DNA of 64,000 bases from Legionella steigerwaltii (GCF_001468065.1 NZ_LNYZ01000007.1:1-64000), one strand, 5' to 3'. Shown: positions 17,621 to 26,431, numbered from the stretch's first letter. Notes: a model not told the origin generated them from the letters alone. Numbers and translations are program-made.

Positions 17621-18904
17621 TCAGTCAATAAAACTCAAAAGTTGTTCCGTAGCTCTTTGTGGATCTTTCGCTTGAGTAATTGCAGAAATAAGAGCGATAC
17701 CTTGAACACCTGTAGCAACCACATCAGGCATCCGTTCAATATTGATCCCCCCTATTGCAACCAAAGGATAATTTAAAGTTCTTTGCCAACGATGTAATCG
17801 TTCAATACCCTGTGCTAAAAAAGGCATTTCTTTGCTGGTAGTTGGATAAATTGGTCCAATCGCAATGTATGAAGGACAAATCGCATGCGCTCGTGCAACC
17901 TCAAAATAACAGTGAGTACTTACTCCCAGTAATAATCCTTGATCTCTAATTGCATCGAGATTTGCAGTATCTAAATCCGATTGACCTAAATGAACTGCTT
18001 CTGCATTCAATTTTAAAGCCATTTCCCAATAATCATTAATAAATAAGGTAGCTCGATGCTTTTTAGCCAAAGTAATACTTCGCCGCATCTCCTCTTCAAT
18101 ATTTTTTGTTTTTTCTTTAATCCGCAATTGAATGGTTTTTACCCCAAGATTTAAAAGCATTTCGACCCAGGAAAAACAATCAACAACAGGATAAAGACCT
18201 AATCGAAGACATGATTTAAATGGTAGAGGTGCTTCGTACAAAGGCTTGGACGACAGATAAGGCAAATCCATTTCATCCTCTGGAAAACCACCATAATATA
18301 AACCCGATCGTGCACGACGTACTGCTTGGTGCGCATACATTTTTGCTATGATGAGTGCATCTTCTAGCGAATATCCAAGAGCCAATGCTCCGGTAATCGC
18401 CGCTGATAGAACAAAGCGCCGTTCTGGGAATTTCGAATCAGAGAGATGATTTTGCGTCAACCAAAATGAAGTAACACCGTTTGTCCAATAATCATGCTCC
18501 CATGAAATTTCCTGTAGATGATTACCCAATAGTAGTATACTTTTAGCACCCAGAGTTAATAATTCCTGAGCCGCTTCCTGCATGGCTTGATGCGTCATGA
18601 TCCTTCGCTTTAAAAGAAATTCGGCTTCCAGTGTATTCAATACACAAACATCTGAGAAAGAAAATCCTGAAGTTAAATTATTCGCATTTTTAATATACTG
18701 AGATGAAGATAACGTAAAATCTAAAACTACAGGCCCAGAATAATGTTTTAGGATTTGTAGGTCTTCAGAAGAAATGTTCTCGTTAATTTTAATTGCCTTA
18801 GGCTGGGTGGTTCCATTAAATTGCTGTTGTTGAATCTCAAGACCCAATCCACGAAAAGTGTGCCGATCGACTTCATTTCCAGTATTGGTCCACACCGTGT
18901 TCAT
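17621..18904 (-). CDS. thiE: ThiD-like / ThiE fusion, thiamin phosphate synthase
   Basis: The C-terminal half (about residue 218 onward) is a clear ThiE. It reads LYPVVDC, TIQLRIKEK, FINDYWEMA, EAVHLGQSDL, GVSTHC, IGPIYPTTSK and AIGGINIERM, the set that binds HMP-PP and thiazole phosphate and joins them. The N-terminal half resembles HMP-P kinase ThiD but is short. It lacks the GSDPSGGAGIQAD substrate loop, and where active enzymes have GTGCTLSAA it reads ERRFVLSAA, so the anion-hole glycines and the catalytic Cys are gone. It is probably not an active kinase. Two ATGs overlap the thiG stop; the one at 18904 has the better spacing from AGGAGG. Confidence 0.82.
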   Translation of the reverse strand: MNTVWTNTGNEVDRHTFRGLGLEIQQQQFNGTTQPKAIKINENISSEDLQILKHYSGPVVLDFTLSSSQYIKNANNLTSGFSFSDVCVLNTLEAEFLLKRRIMTHQAMQEAAQELLTLGAKSILLLGNHLQEISWEHDYWTNGVTSFWLTQNHLSDSKFPERRFVLSAAITGALALGYSLEDALIIAKMYAHQAVRRARSGLYYGGFPEDEMDLPYLSSKPLYEAPLPFKSCLRLGLYPVVDCFSWVEMLLNLGVKTIQLRIKEKTKNIEEEMRRSITLAKKHRATLFINDYWEMALKLNAEAVHLGQSDLDTANLDAIRDQGLLLGVSTHCYFEVARAHAICPSYIAIGPIYPTTSKEMPFLAQGIERLHRWQRTLNYPLVAIGGINIERMPDVVATGVQGIALISAITQAKDPQRATEQLLSFID

Positions 18905-19689
18905 CATATAACCTCCTGATGCCAAAAAGGTGTATCAATCAATGGAGTACATGATTGTGCTGTAATCCGCTCCGGCATAAGTCCCGCTTCGAAAGCACTT
19001 CGTCCAGCGATTACTGCATGAGAAAAAGCTTCAGCCATAGTTACAGGATGAATTGCTGAGGCAACAGCACTATTCAGTAAAACTGCATCAAAACCTAATT
19101 CCAAAATACGTGTTGCATGAGATGGCTTACCAATTCCTGCATCTACAATTAGGGTCACATCGGGTAATCGCTGCCGTAGAGTCTCTAAAGCAAAAGGGTT
19201 GAGTAATCCTTTCCCAGAACCAATAGGAGCGGCCCAAGGCATCAAAATTCGACAACCACAATCAATTAAACGCTGACATAAAACCAAGTCGTCGGTACAA
19301 TAGGGAAAGACTTCAAATCCTCGTTTTACTAATTCAGTAGCCGCACGTAACAATTCAAAGGGATCCGGCTGCAAACTAAACTCATCACCAATCACTTCCA
19401 ATTTAATCCATGAAGTTAGAAAAAGCTCACGCGCCATTTCTGCTGTAGTTATTGCAGTTTGAGCATCACGGCATCCAGCTGTATTGGGGAGTAAATGACA
19501 ATCCAAAGACTGGATGGTTTGCCAAAATAAATCGCTGCCTGTGCCACTGGCCATTTGTCGTTTTAGAGAGACAGTAATTACATCAGTTTTGGAAGTCCGC
19601 ACCGCGTCGGTCATTACCTCAAGTGATGGATAACCCGCTGTTCCCAAGAGTAAACGACTCGTTAAAGGTTTATCTGCTAAATGCCACAT
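18904..19689 (-). CDS. thiG: Thiazole synthase ThiG
   Basis: A TIM-barrel enzyme that builds the thiazole phosphate ring from DXP, dehydroglycine and ThiS-thiocarboxylate. The Schiff-base Lys is seen in [10 protein letters not shown] (K96). Phosphate-binding glycines are in [13 protein letters not shown] (about 164-176) and [12 protein letters not shown] (about 191-202). [12 protein letters not shown] follows. At 261 residues it is full length. The start lies 3 nt after the thiS stop, with GGAGG inside the thiS coda, and its own stop overlaps the next gene. These features indicate tight translational coupling within the operon. Confidence 0.95.
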   Translation of the reverse strand: MWHLADKPLTSRLLLGTAGYPSLEVMTDAVRTSKTDVITVSLKRQMASGTGSDLFWQTIQSLDCHLLPNTAGCRDAQTAITTAEMARELFLTSWIKLEVIGDEFSLQPDPFELLRAATELVKRGFEVFPYCTDDLVLCQRLIDCGCRILMPWAAPIGSGKGLLNPFALETLRQRLPDVTLIVDAGIGKPSHATRILELGFDAVLLNSAVASAIHPVTMAEAFSHAVIAGRSAFEAGLMPERITAQSCTPLIDTPFWHQEVI

Positions 19690-19692
19690 AGC

Positions 19693-19893
19693 CTACCCTC
19701 CTTGCATTGGCACGATCAGATCAATACGATCTCCTTCATGCAAGATCGTATTAACAAACATGGACTTGGGAATAAACTGATTGTTAATTGCAATTGCTAC
19801 ATGTGCAGCAACGTTTTTCTTTTGCTCGAGCATTTCCTGGAGAGTACAGGATTTATCTAAAGTTAGTGGTTTATTATTGATATAAATAATCAT
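19693..19893 (-). CDS. thiS: Sulfur carrier protein ThiS
   Basis: A ubiquitin-like sulfur carrier of 66 residues ending in the required Gly-Gly (PMQGG). ThiF adenylates this end and it is then turned into a thiocarboxylate. The start at 19893 overlaps the thiO stop by ATGA and has GGGAGG upstream. A five-codon extension is less likely. The sequence MIIYINNKPLTL and DRIDLIVPMQGG is typical. Confidence 0.95.
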   Translation of the reverse strand: MIIYINNKPLTLDKSCTLQEMLEQKKNVAAHVAIAINNQFIPKSMFVNTILHEGDRIDLIVPMQGG

Positions 19894-20954
19894 GAACAAG
19901 CCTCCCAAAGCTCAGGATAATAAATGTCTTTTTGATCGCTCTTCAATCCACGCAGGATTTCCTCCACCAATGCTGGCGCAATTAAAAATCCATGCCGATA
20001 CAGTCCATTCACAGCAATCAATCGTTTCGCATATTTTATACGTGGCTGATGATGTATTAAGGTTGGACGACAATGTGTCACTGTTTTAATTATCCGTGCT
20101 TCAGCAAAACCTCGATGTACATAATAAGCAGCAGTTAATAATTCAAGCGTAGTACGTACCGAAATTGGACTGGAATCTTCTGCCTCCAATTCGCTGGCAC
20201 CGATAAGGTAATAAGAATTAGGGCGAGGAGCAATATAAATATTGTATCTTGGATGCAAGAACCGTATTGGTCTTTGTAATTGAACTTCGGGGGCATGGAG
20301 CCAAATAAGTTCCCCACGAAGCCCGCGTAACTGTGTAAAAGTACTTTTTGCTCCAATGCCTCGACAGTCAAAAACAAAATCAAACAAATAGGACTCCGTT
20401 CCTGTTTCTACCTTGCCTGAATGGATGTAAGAAACAAAAGTTTGGTCTCGCCAAACGACTCCTTGCTGACACAGATGTTTTTTTAGTGCCAACAATAAAG
20501 TCTGATTATCAAGCTGCGCTTCTTTTGGGAAATAATACCCAACTTTGAATTGATTCAGCTCTGGTTCAAGTTGGCACAGAGTATCTTGAGTCAGTAACTG
20601 ATAACATGAATCGCTTAATTTATTTACAATTCGGGTACTGAACTGCTGCCATTCTGCTTTATCTTGAGGATGGTGCACTACCAGAGAGCCTTTTTGGCGA
20701 AAATAGACAGCCTCTGTTAATTGATTCAAAATAGACTTCCATAAGGTATCAACCGACTCCATTCCCAAAGTAAAAATCACGTGCTCCGCTTTATCAAGCT
20801 CAGACAGAGGTGCCAATAAACCTGCTGCTGCATAACTGCAATTATTGAAAGAGGCTTCCGCCTCAAATAAGGTCACCTGCCAACCCTCATTTTGTAAACG
20901 TAAAGCGAGCAAACACCCCATAATTCCAGCACCAACCACAGCAGCATTTTTCAT
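19890..20954 (-). CDS. thiO: Glycine oxidase ThiO (FAD-dependent)
   Basis: Converts glycine to dehydroglycine for ThiG. The FAD-binding motif VVGAGIMGCLLALRL is at residues 5-19, with the ribose-binding acidic residue in LFEAEASF. SYAAAGLLAPLSELD follows as in DAO-family oxidases. The C-terminal block contains THCRPTLIHHQPRI and GLYRHGFLIAPALVEEIL. At 354 residues it is full length. The ATG at 20954 is preferred to an upstream GTG. It lies downstream of thi5 across a REP palindrome and leads into thiS with a 4-nt overlap. Use of ThiO and not ThiH marks an oxygen-dependent route. Confidence 0.92.
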   Translation of the reverse strand: MKNAAVVGAGIMGCLLALRLQNEGWQVTLFEAEASFNNCSYAAAGLLAPLSELDKAEHVIFTLGMESVDTLWKSILNQLTEAVYFRQKGSLVVHHPQDKAEWQQFSTRIVNKLSDSCYQLLTQDTLCQLEPELNQFKVGYYFPKEAQLDNQTLLLALKKHLCQQGVVWRDQTFVSYIHSGKVETGTESYLFDFVFDCRGIGAKSTFTQLRGLRGELIWLHAPEVQLQRPIRFLHPRYNIYIAPRPNSYYLIGASELEAEDSSPISVRTTLELLTAAYYVHRGFAEARIIKTVTHCRPTLIHHQPRIKYAKRLIAVNGLYRHGFLIAPALVEEILRGLKSDQKDIYYPELWEACS

Positions 20955-20985
20955 TTGAATCACTCAAAAACAACCTAACATTATT

Positions 20986-21074
20986 GTAGCCTGGGTGCAG
21001 CGCAACGGAACCCGGGGATTTAGAGAGCTATTCATGCCCAAATCCCGGGTTCCGCTGCGCTGCACCCAGGCTAC
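20986..21074. repeat. REP-like palindrome, copy 3
   Basis: GTAGCCTGGGTGCAGCGC and GCGCTGCACCCAGGCTAC bound this element between thi5 and thiO. Because both genes read the same way, it may form an mRNA hairpin inside the operon and lower or stabilise downstream or upstream message. Confidence 0.9.
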
Positions 21075-21103
21075 ACAGCATAAAGGTCTACAATTAGTGC
21101 ATC

Positions 21104-22048
21104 TTACTCACCAACACAACACGCAATAGGCTCTAAATCAGAATGAGGCATCTTTGGCAATAACTCATTTGTATAACAAGAGCTCACTGAAAAAGACTCA
21201 TCGATTACCCCCAAATGCTTGCCAAAACGCCCTACCTTATTCCAATCACGCTCTACATTTAAAAGAGTGCGCGAGAAAAAGGGCAAGCTACGAATAAAAA
21301 TAGTATGATACATAGGTGTTCGTAGCTGGGGCTTTGTTCTACATAAAAGTTCATAGGCTTCATCTGGGTTTTCGGTAGTAAAAGCAGCCCCACGTTGTGT
21401 GGCTTTGAGAAATCCTTTAATCGTTTCAGGATTTTTTAACATCCTTTCTGGCACAATAAACTGAATGGAACAAAAACAGCAGCAACCTAGTCCTGCAAGC
21501 TGATCCAGGCGCAGAAATACCGTTTCACCACGGAAGTGCTCTAATTCAACTTTTTGAAAATTAATAAATCCAATACCGGTATCAATAATGTCGCGGCAAA
21601 TTGCATCAGTAACATTCATGCCAATACGCACTGTTTCATAACTCGCGGAATCAATGCCAGCCAACTGTGCCAAATTATCGATAATGATTTTGCCAAACTC
21701 ACCAATGTACCCTACTCGTTTCCCGGCAATATCTTGAAACGAGGTAATACCACTGGATTTAAGTGCGATAAGGCCTGTAGGAGGTTCATCTAATAATGTC
21801 CCAATTGATGTGACAGGATAACCTTTTGCACGAGCCGCCAAGGTATGGATCATCGCCTTAACCCCAAAATCAACATGCCCCATACCTACAATTTCGGTCA
21901 CATCACTGGGATCGCTAGGCTCCAAAATCGCCAGTTTTATCCCTTCCTGTTGATAATAACCTAATGAATGAGCAACAAAAATTGGGGTATGATAAGGGTT
22001 TGCATACCAATTGAGTAATAAAGTTGTTCTTGTAGATAACGCGCTCAT
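21104..22048 (-). CDS. thi5: Thi5-type HMP-P synthase
   Basis: Makes the thiamin pyrimidine (HMP-P) from PLP and an active-site histidine, as in yeast. The match to fungal Thi5 is strong along the chain. It includes LLNWYANPYHTPIF (11-24), ILEPSDPSDVTE (41-52), GVKAMIHTLAA (62-72) with the PLP Lys (K64) and the donor His (H68), GYIGEFGK (113-120), and GLGCCCFC with the cysteine cluster at 189-193. The 314-residue length is slightly short of yeast (340). ATG behind AAGGAG. A TPP riboswitch lies upstream and no thiC is seen. L. pneumophila is known to use such an enzyme. Fungal Thi5 is thought to be used up in one turnover; whether this one is cannot be read. Confidence 0.93.
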   Translation of the reverse strand: MSALSTRTTLLLNWYANPYHTPIFVAHSLGYYQQEGIKLAILEPSDPSDVTEIVGMGHVDFGVKAMIHTLAARAKGYPVTSIGTLLDEPPTGLIALKSSGITSFQDIAGKRVGYIGEFGKIIIDNLAQLAGIDSASYETVRIGMNVTDAICRDIIDTGIGFINFQKVELEHFRGETVFLRLDQLAGLGCCCFCSIQFIVPERMLKNPETIKGFLKATQRGAAFTTENPDEAYELLCRTKPQLRTPMYHTIFIRSLPFFSRTLLNVERDWNKVGRFGKHLGVIDESFSVSSCYTNELLPKMPHSDLEPIACCVGE

Positions 22049-22227
22049 GCCATAACTCCTTAGTATTAATTGATAAAATAAAGGATGGCTAAAGATATCG
22101 CGAAAGACTTAATTGAAGAAATTAACCTGGACTAGAACTGTTGGGAATAACTCTTAAAAGAGAATGCACCACAGCAGGAGATCTAAAATTCAACTACTCT
22201 CAAATGAAATTCAGATTTAAGGCGTTT

Positions 22228-22296
22228 CTTACGCTGGTATGAACCAGATCAAGTTCAACGGGTATTTCTCAGACGTTTATCACGACACCCCGCGCC
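22228..22296 (-). promoter_or_regulatory. TPP riboswitch (THI element)
   Basis: On the minus strand the conserved pieces appear in order: GGGGTGTCG, CTGAGA, ATACCCGTTGAAC, TTGATCTGGTTCATACCAGCG. These form the thiamin pyrophosphate aptamer. It lies about 180 nt before thi5. The spacer contains a short CTCTT/AAGAG stem that could be part of the expression platform, though no classical terminator is obvious. It should lower expression of the thi operon when TPP is plentiful. Confidence 0.92.
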
Positions 22297-22352
22297 ATCA
22301 ATTGTTGGTAATGCTAGCGGTTATGGAAAAAACTGTCAAACATTATAATAAT

Positions 22353-22471
22353 AACCCTCATCCACCCTAATGGGCACCTTCTCCCCCACGGGGAGAAGGG
22401 ATTTTTTGGTAAACACTAAAATTAACGTAATCCTCTATCCCGTTATCGGGAGAGGAGCTGGGGTAAGGGTA
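22353..22471. repeat. Second palindromic repeat family (two hairpins)
   Basis: Outer pieces CCCTCATCCACCC and GCTGGGGTAAGGG face each other. They enclose a strong hairpin CCTTCTCCCC/GGGGAGAAGG (about 22379-22402, followed by ATTTTTT) and a second CCTCTATCCCG/CGGGAGAGG. This is a REP-like pair unrelated to the GTAGCCTGGG family. It lies downstream of the TGT-like gene and upstream of the riboswitch, and may end transcription arriving from the TGT-like gene. Confidence 0.75.
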
Positions 22472-22476
22472 AAAAT

Positions 22477-23301
22477 TTATTTACGCTTCTGCACATAAAA
22501 CACATTATGCTGAATCAAAAAGCGCTGACATAACAAAGGGGTATGTTGCAATAAATGATGTAGGTAAGCGCGTGTGAATTGTTGCGAACAGGTAGGACAA
22601 ACGCAATCAGCATCAATTAGTTCAAATTGCATCTGTGTTTTTGAATCCATTAAATCCACATCCCCTGCTCTGCTGTAGACTTTTCCTTGCAACGCCGCGT
22701 GCGCTGGTTCATCAGTCTCAATAAATCCTATACCCTTATCACGCAAACGCCAAATTAATTCGGGATCAAAACGCCCCATGATATAGCGCGGTACATGAGA
22801 CCAGCGATTTAATTGTTCCCAATCCAACTCATGCAAAACATTAAAATAAATTCCATGGTGCTTATCCACCTTATGTTTTTCCAGGTCATTAACATGCATA
22901 AATGGAACAATTGCATCATTCCAATTATCCCAAATTTGTGGAAAGTCCTGCACGATTTTTTGAGGTAAAATGACTGCATTGGGCTTTAAGTGCTGAATAA
23001 GACCGAGCAAATCGGCCAAAGTAAATTTTATTTTAGAACCATCATAAGGAGATTTAAGCGTATAAATTCCTTCTTTATTTACCACAAGCGATACCGCATT
23101 GAGCACTAGGACACCAGGCCAAACCAGATAATGTGATAAATTAGTTATTTTTTTGAGTCCATCCTGGCCAGGTTTATACAACAAACGCTCTAGAGAATAA
23201 GATGCTGCTGTTATTTCTGCTTCTTGCCAATTTGCTGTGGTAAGACATAAACCTGCTTCTGAAGTTAGAACGGGTATAAAATTCTGTACTGCAGTCAACA
23301 T
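22477..23301 (-). CDS. Short divergent TGT-like protein (tRNA-guanine transglycosylase paralogue)
   Basis: A 274-residue protein with the TGT C-terminus: CVCPTC (C233, C235, C238), then TRAYLHHLLQHT and the fourth zinc ligand H265. KSPYDGSKIKFT (about 83-94) and HVPRYIMG (169-176) are also TGT motifs. The usual FDCVMPTRNARNG block, which carries the nucleophilic Asp, reads FIETDEPAHAALQG here, so that Asp is replaced by Glu (E195) and the RNA-contacting residues are lost. About 100 residues are missing against the normal 375. ATG behind AGGAG. It lies 65 nt after queA on the same strand. It could be a non-catalytic partner, a changed-specificity enzyme or a decaying gene; the open frame argues against simple decay. 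Confidence 0.72.
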   Translation of the reverse strand: MLTAVQNFIPVLTSEAGLCLTTANWQEAEITAASYSLERLLYKPGQDGLKKITNLSHYLVWPGVLVLNAVSLVVNKEGIYTLKSPYDGSKIKFTLADLLGLIQHLKPNAVILPQKIVQDFPQIWDNWNDAIVPFMHVNDLEKHKVDKHHGIYFNVLHELDWEQLNRWSHVPRYIMGRFDPELIWRLRDKGIGFIETDEPAHAALQGKVYSRAGDVDLMDSKTQMQFELIDADCVCPTCSQQFTRAYLHHLLQHTPLLCQRFLIQHNVFYVQKRK

Positions 23302-23365
23302 TCTGGATCTCCTGATTACTATCTATTTACCACATTTGAATGCCTTAGGGGAACAGTCACCTGAT

Positions 23366-24379
23366 TTACAACAATAAGCTTGTGTCACCATAACTAAAGA
23401 ACCTATACCCTTTTTCGATTGCTTCTTGATAAAGCATCATTGCTTGTTGGTGACCAACAAAAGCAGAAACCAGCATTAACAAAGTCGATTCAGGTAAGTG
23501 AAAATTAGTCATTAATCCATCACAAATCTTAAACTCATATCCTGGGTAAATAAAGATGTCGGTATCTCTACTGCATGGGGTTAACATTCCATCTTGTACT
23601 GCACTCTCAAGGCTACGCAGAGCGGTTGTACCTACTGCGATTACCCGATTTCCTGCGGCTTTGGTAGCATGTACCGCAGCACATAATTCAGGACTTATTG
23701 TAAATTGTTCGCTATGCATTTTATGATCTTTGATGTTATCGCAGCGAACAGGCCTAAATGTCCCTGCCCCAACATGCAAAGTGAGATAAGCTACTGCAAC
23801 ACCTCGTGAATTTAGGCTGGATAAAACTGATTCATCAAAATGCAAGCCGGCTGTAGGCGCTGCCACAGAACCTTCATATTTTGCATACACTGTTTGATAA
23901 CGATCCTGATCCAAAGTTTCATCAGTTCGGGTAATGTAGGGAGGTAAAGGAATGTGCCCTATCCCATTTAATAAGTTCAAAACGTCCATATCCGCTCTAC
24001 ACATGAATAAATCATCGTGTCGATCAAGAATTTCGATTTCTTTATTTTGCTCCAGCTTAATCACTGAGCCAGATTTCAGTGCCTTACTGGCTTTAATATG
24101 GGCTAGAAAAGTAAATTCACCCGTAATCCGCTCGACTAATAGCTCAACTTTTCCGCCTGTAGTTTTATGGCCATAAAGTCTAGCTGGGATCACTTTGGAA
24201 TCATTCATTACCAGTAAATCACCTGGGTTTAAAAAATCAGCGATTTCGCGAAATTGGTAATGGCCGTATTCACCTTTTTGACGATCATAAATTAAAAGAC
24301 GCGAATCACTGCGATTTGCTAAAGGATATTGCGCAATTAATTCTGGAGGTAAATCAAAGTAAAAGTCTTGCTTATTCAT
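23366..24379 (-). CDS. queA: S-adenosylmethionine:tRNA ribosyltransferase-isomerase QueA
   Basis: Transfers the ribosyl part of SAM to preQ1 in tRNA to form epoxyqueuosine. The N-terminus FDLPPELIAQYPLANRSDSRLL is diagnostic. GDLLVMNDSKVIPARL, KYEGSVAAPTAGLHF, YLTLHVGAGTF and TNFHLPESTLLMLVSAF follow in the expected order. The ATG at 24379 begins the conserved MNKQDFYFDLP; a longer frame to 24436 has no ribosome binding site. At 337 residues it is normal. In relatives it usually adjoins tgt; here the neighbour is only the divergent TGT-like gene, so the true tgt is presumably elsewhere. Confidence 0.95.
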   Translation of the reverse strand: MNKQDFYFDLPPELIAQYPLANRSDSRLLIYDRQKGEYGHYQFREIADFLNPGDLLVMNDSKVIPARLYGHKTTGGKVELLVERITGEFTFLAHIKASKALKSGSVIKLEQNKEIEILDRHDDLFMCRADMDVLNLLNGIGHIPLPPYITRTDETLDQDRYQTVYAKYEGSVAAPTAGLHFDESVLSSLNSRGVAVAYLTLHVGAGTFRPVRCDNIKDHKMHSEQFTISPELCAAVHATKAAGNRVIAVGTTALRSLESAVQDGMLTPCSRDTDIFIYPGYEFKICDGLMTNFHLPESTLLMLVSAFVGHQQAMMLYQEAIEKGYRFFSYGDTSLLL

Positions 24380-24502
24380 GAAGCAACCTGAAAAATAAAT
24401 TGTCGCTATTATACACGGAATACACTCATTCATCATCCCTGCTGAATCGTGTTTAGTAACAAATTTAGATTGTATTAAGAGAGCTGTCGTTAAACGTATT
24501 AC

Positions 24503-26284
24503 TTAATCTTTTTTTTGCACAGTTGAATCGACATGGGATGATGGTGATGTCTCGCTTATTAAGTGTTTGACTTCTTTAAAAAATCGAAGCCTTTGTTGTG
24601 ATCCCATAACCTTCTCTGGTGCCACTTGTTCAATTAATTTATTAAGTTCTCCCTTATTCTCAGGCGATATTGAGGAATGATCGACCATATCCCGTATTTT
24701 TTCTATTTCTTCTTTTTTTGGTGCTTTTAATATTAAAGATTCAAATTGTTCTACCATTTGTGACTTACTTTGGATAGTCTCTGGTTTTGGAGTAGATGTA
24801 TGCGAATACCTTGTGCTCTGATGCAATAATAATGTTTTTCGGGCTCGGATTTGTCTTAATGTTTCGCCCATTTCCTTTTTGGCTCCTTGCAGCTCAAGTT
24901 GTTGAGTTTGTAGTAATTCTTTCAAGTGTTCAGGCTCTGCTTTGCGTTGACTGAATCTTTGCTTTTTTTCTTCTATTTTATCAAGCTTATTAAAACGAGG
25001 GGTTTGAATACTTTTTTTAACCTGTTCAAATTCAAGCTCAGCTTGCACCCACTCATCTTCAGTCAAATCATTTGGCTCCTTACCTTTAGGGATTAGAGCA
25101 TATGAACGCTCACCTCTTTGAATGAGGCGTTTTGCATCCTCCGGTTTAATACTAAAACGAGCTTGAGAAAGAATAAACACTCGTTCTAATTTCTCGTTGA
25201 GAAGTATGCTATTGCTGCTCATAACTCCCAAGGCATGAACCAATCCTTTTTCACGAAGTTTTAAACCTTCCAATTCAGGGTCCAATTGTCCTGGGATAGG
25301 CTGATAATCCTGTATTTGGGCTCGGGTCTTCTCCAAGGCCTTGCGAATAAACTCCTCAGGGGTCCGCGTTCTTAGTTTCAACTGATCTTTATGAAGATTA
25401 AGTTCATGTTCAGTGACTCTGATGTGTCTACTAAGACGTCGTTTTTCTACTTCTTGAGTCTGGATATTATCAGAAACTGTGTTTTTATATAGTTCCTCTT
25501 GTTTTTTATACCGTTCTAAATCTTCCTCCAAAACAGGTATTCTTTGTTCAGAAAAAACGGTAGGATTTTCTTGGAGACCTTGGGAACGGTCAGGAATAGG
25601 CAGTTGCAAATACGTATCCAATATATCGATATGCGTACGAAGTTCTTCATGGTAAACCTCCATACGTCGTTCTTCCTCTTCGATAATAGCCAATTCCTCT
25701 TCAACCTGCTTTAATTGGTATTCCAATTCATCCAGTTTTTCATCTAAAACTTTAATAGTCTCAACGTAATGGGCAATCATATCCTCTAAAATTTGAATTG
25801 GGACGCGCTCAGAAACCGTTTCGATATTATATTCAGGATGCTTAACAAGATGTTTGTCGATTTCAAGTCGGATAAGCTGATCTACATTTTTAGCCAGTTC
25901 TTGTCGCTCTGCAATAATTCCCATAAGGAGGAAAACCAAATGCCTTTGTTGTTTGAGCATTTCTTCTGCATTACGCTCCCTAATCGATTCAATGCGCGAC
26001 TCTTCTTTCATTATTTCTCGAGCGATCATGGTTAATGTCGCTTTGCCGCCCACTGTTTTCAGAAAATGAAACACTTCTGAAGCATTTTTTAATCCAAATG
26101 ATGCCAAAAATTGAGTAGCTAAATGGGAATTTGTTCCTGTATTATTCGGGTAAATGTATTTTTCTGTATCTGCAAACCATTGTTCCATCCGATCTGAAAT
26201 GTTTTTTTGAGCTGTTGGGCTTAATTTGTTTAATACTGGGGTATCTCTGTCTATTGCGTCGATGACTGATCTACGAGGAATCAT
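24503..26284 (-). CDS. Long coiled-coil protein, effector-like
   Basis: I do not recognise a family in this 593-residue protein. Residues about 1-100 are mixed helices (LSPTAQKNISDRMEQWF). Residues about 105-330 are dominated by charged heptads (LDEKLDELEYQLKQVEEELA is one), a long coiled coil, with another coiled-coil region at about 430-500. There is no signal peptide or membrane segment. The tail is Ser-rich (SETSPSSH) and ends in charged residues. The carrier protein at 34594 also ends with SETSPS. ATG at 26284 with GGAG six bases upstream; a TTG four codons earlier is possible. Legionella effectors often have such coiled coils, so translocation is plausible but unproven. Confidence 0.6.
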   Translation of the reverse strand: MIPRRSVIDAIDRDTPVLNKLSPTAQKNISDRMEQWFADTEKYIYPNNTGTNSHLATQFLASFGLKNASEVFHFLKTVGGKATLTMIAREIMKEESRIESIRERNAEEMLKQQRHLVFLLMGIIAERQELAKNVDQLIRLEIDKHLVKHPEYNIETVSERVPIQILEDMIAHYVETIKVLDEKLDELEYQLKQVEEELAIIEEEERRMEVYHEELRTHIDILDTYLQLPIPDRSQGLQENPTVFSEQRIPVLEEDLERYKKQEELYKNTVSDNIQTQEVEKRRLSRHIRVTEHELNLHKDQLKLRTRTPEEFIRKALEKTRAQIQDYQPIPGQLDPELEGLKLREKGLVHALGVMSSNSILLNEKLERVFILSQARFSIKPEDAKRLIQRGERSYALIPKGKEPNDLTEDEWVQAELEFEQVKKSIQTPRFNKLDKIEEKKQRFSQRKAEPEHLKELLQTQQLELQGAKKEMGETLRQIRARKTLLLHQSTRYSHTSTPKPETIQSKSQMVEQFESLILKAPKKEEIEKIRDMVDHSSISPENKGELNKLIEQVAPEKVMGSQQRLRFFKEVKHLISETSPSSHVDSTVQKKD

Positions 26285-26431
26285 TTGATACTCCAATAAA
26301 ACACCTTGATTAAATTATAGGCCATTTATGGAGAAAAGGCTTTGAGCACCTAATCCCTGACTTTAAAGTGTGGAAAAGTGAATTAAAGATCAAAAAATTT
26401 CAATTTTAAGAACAGGATTTAAGCGCTATTT

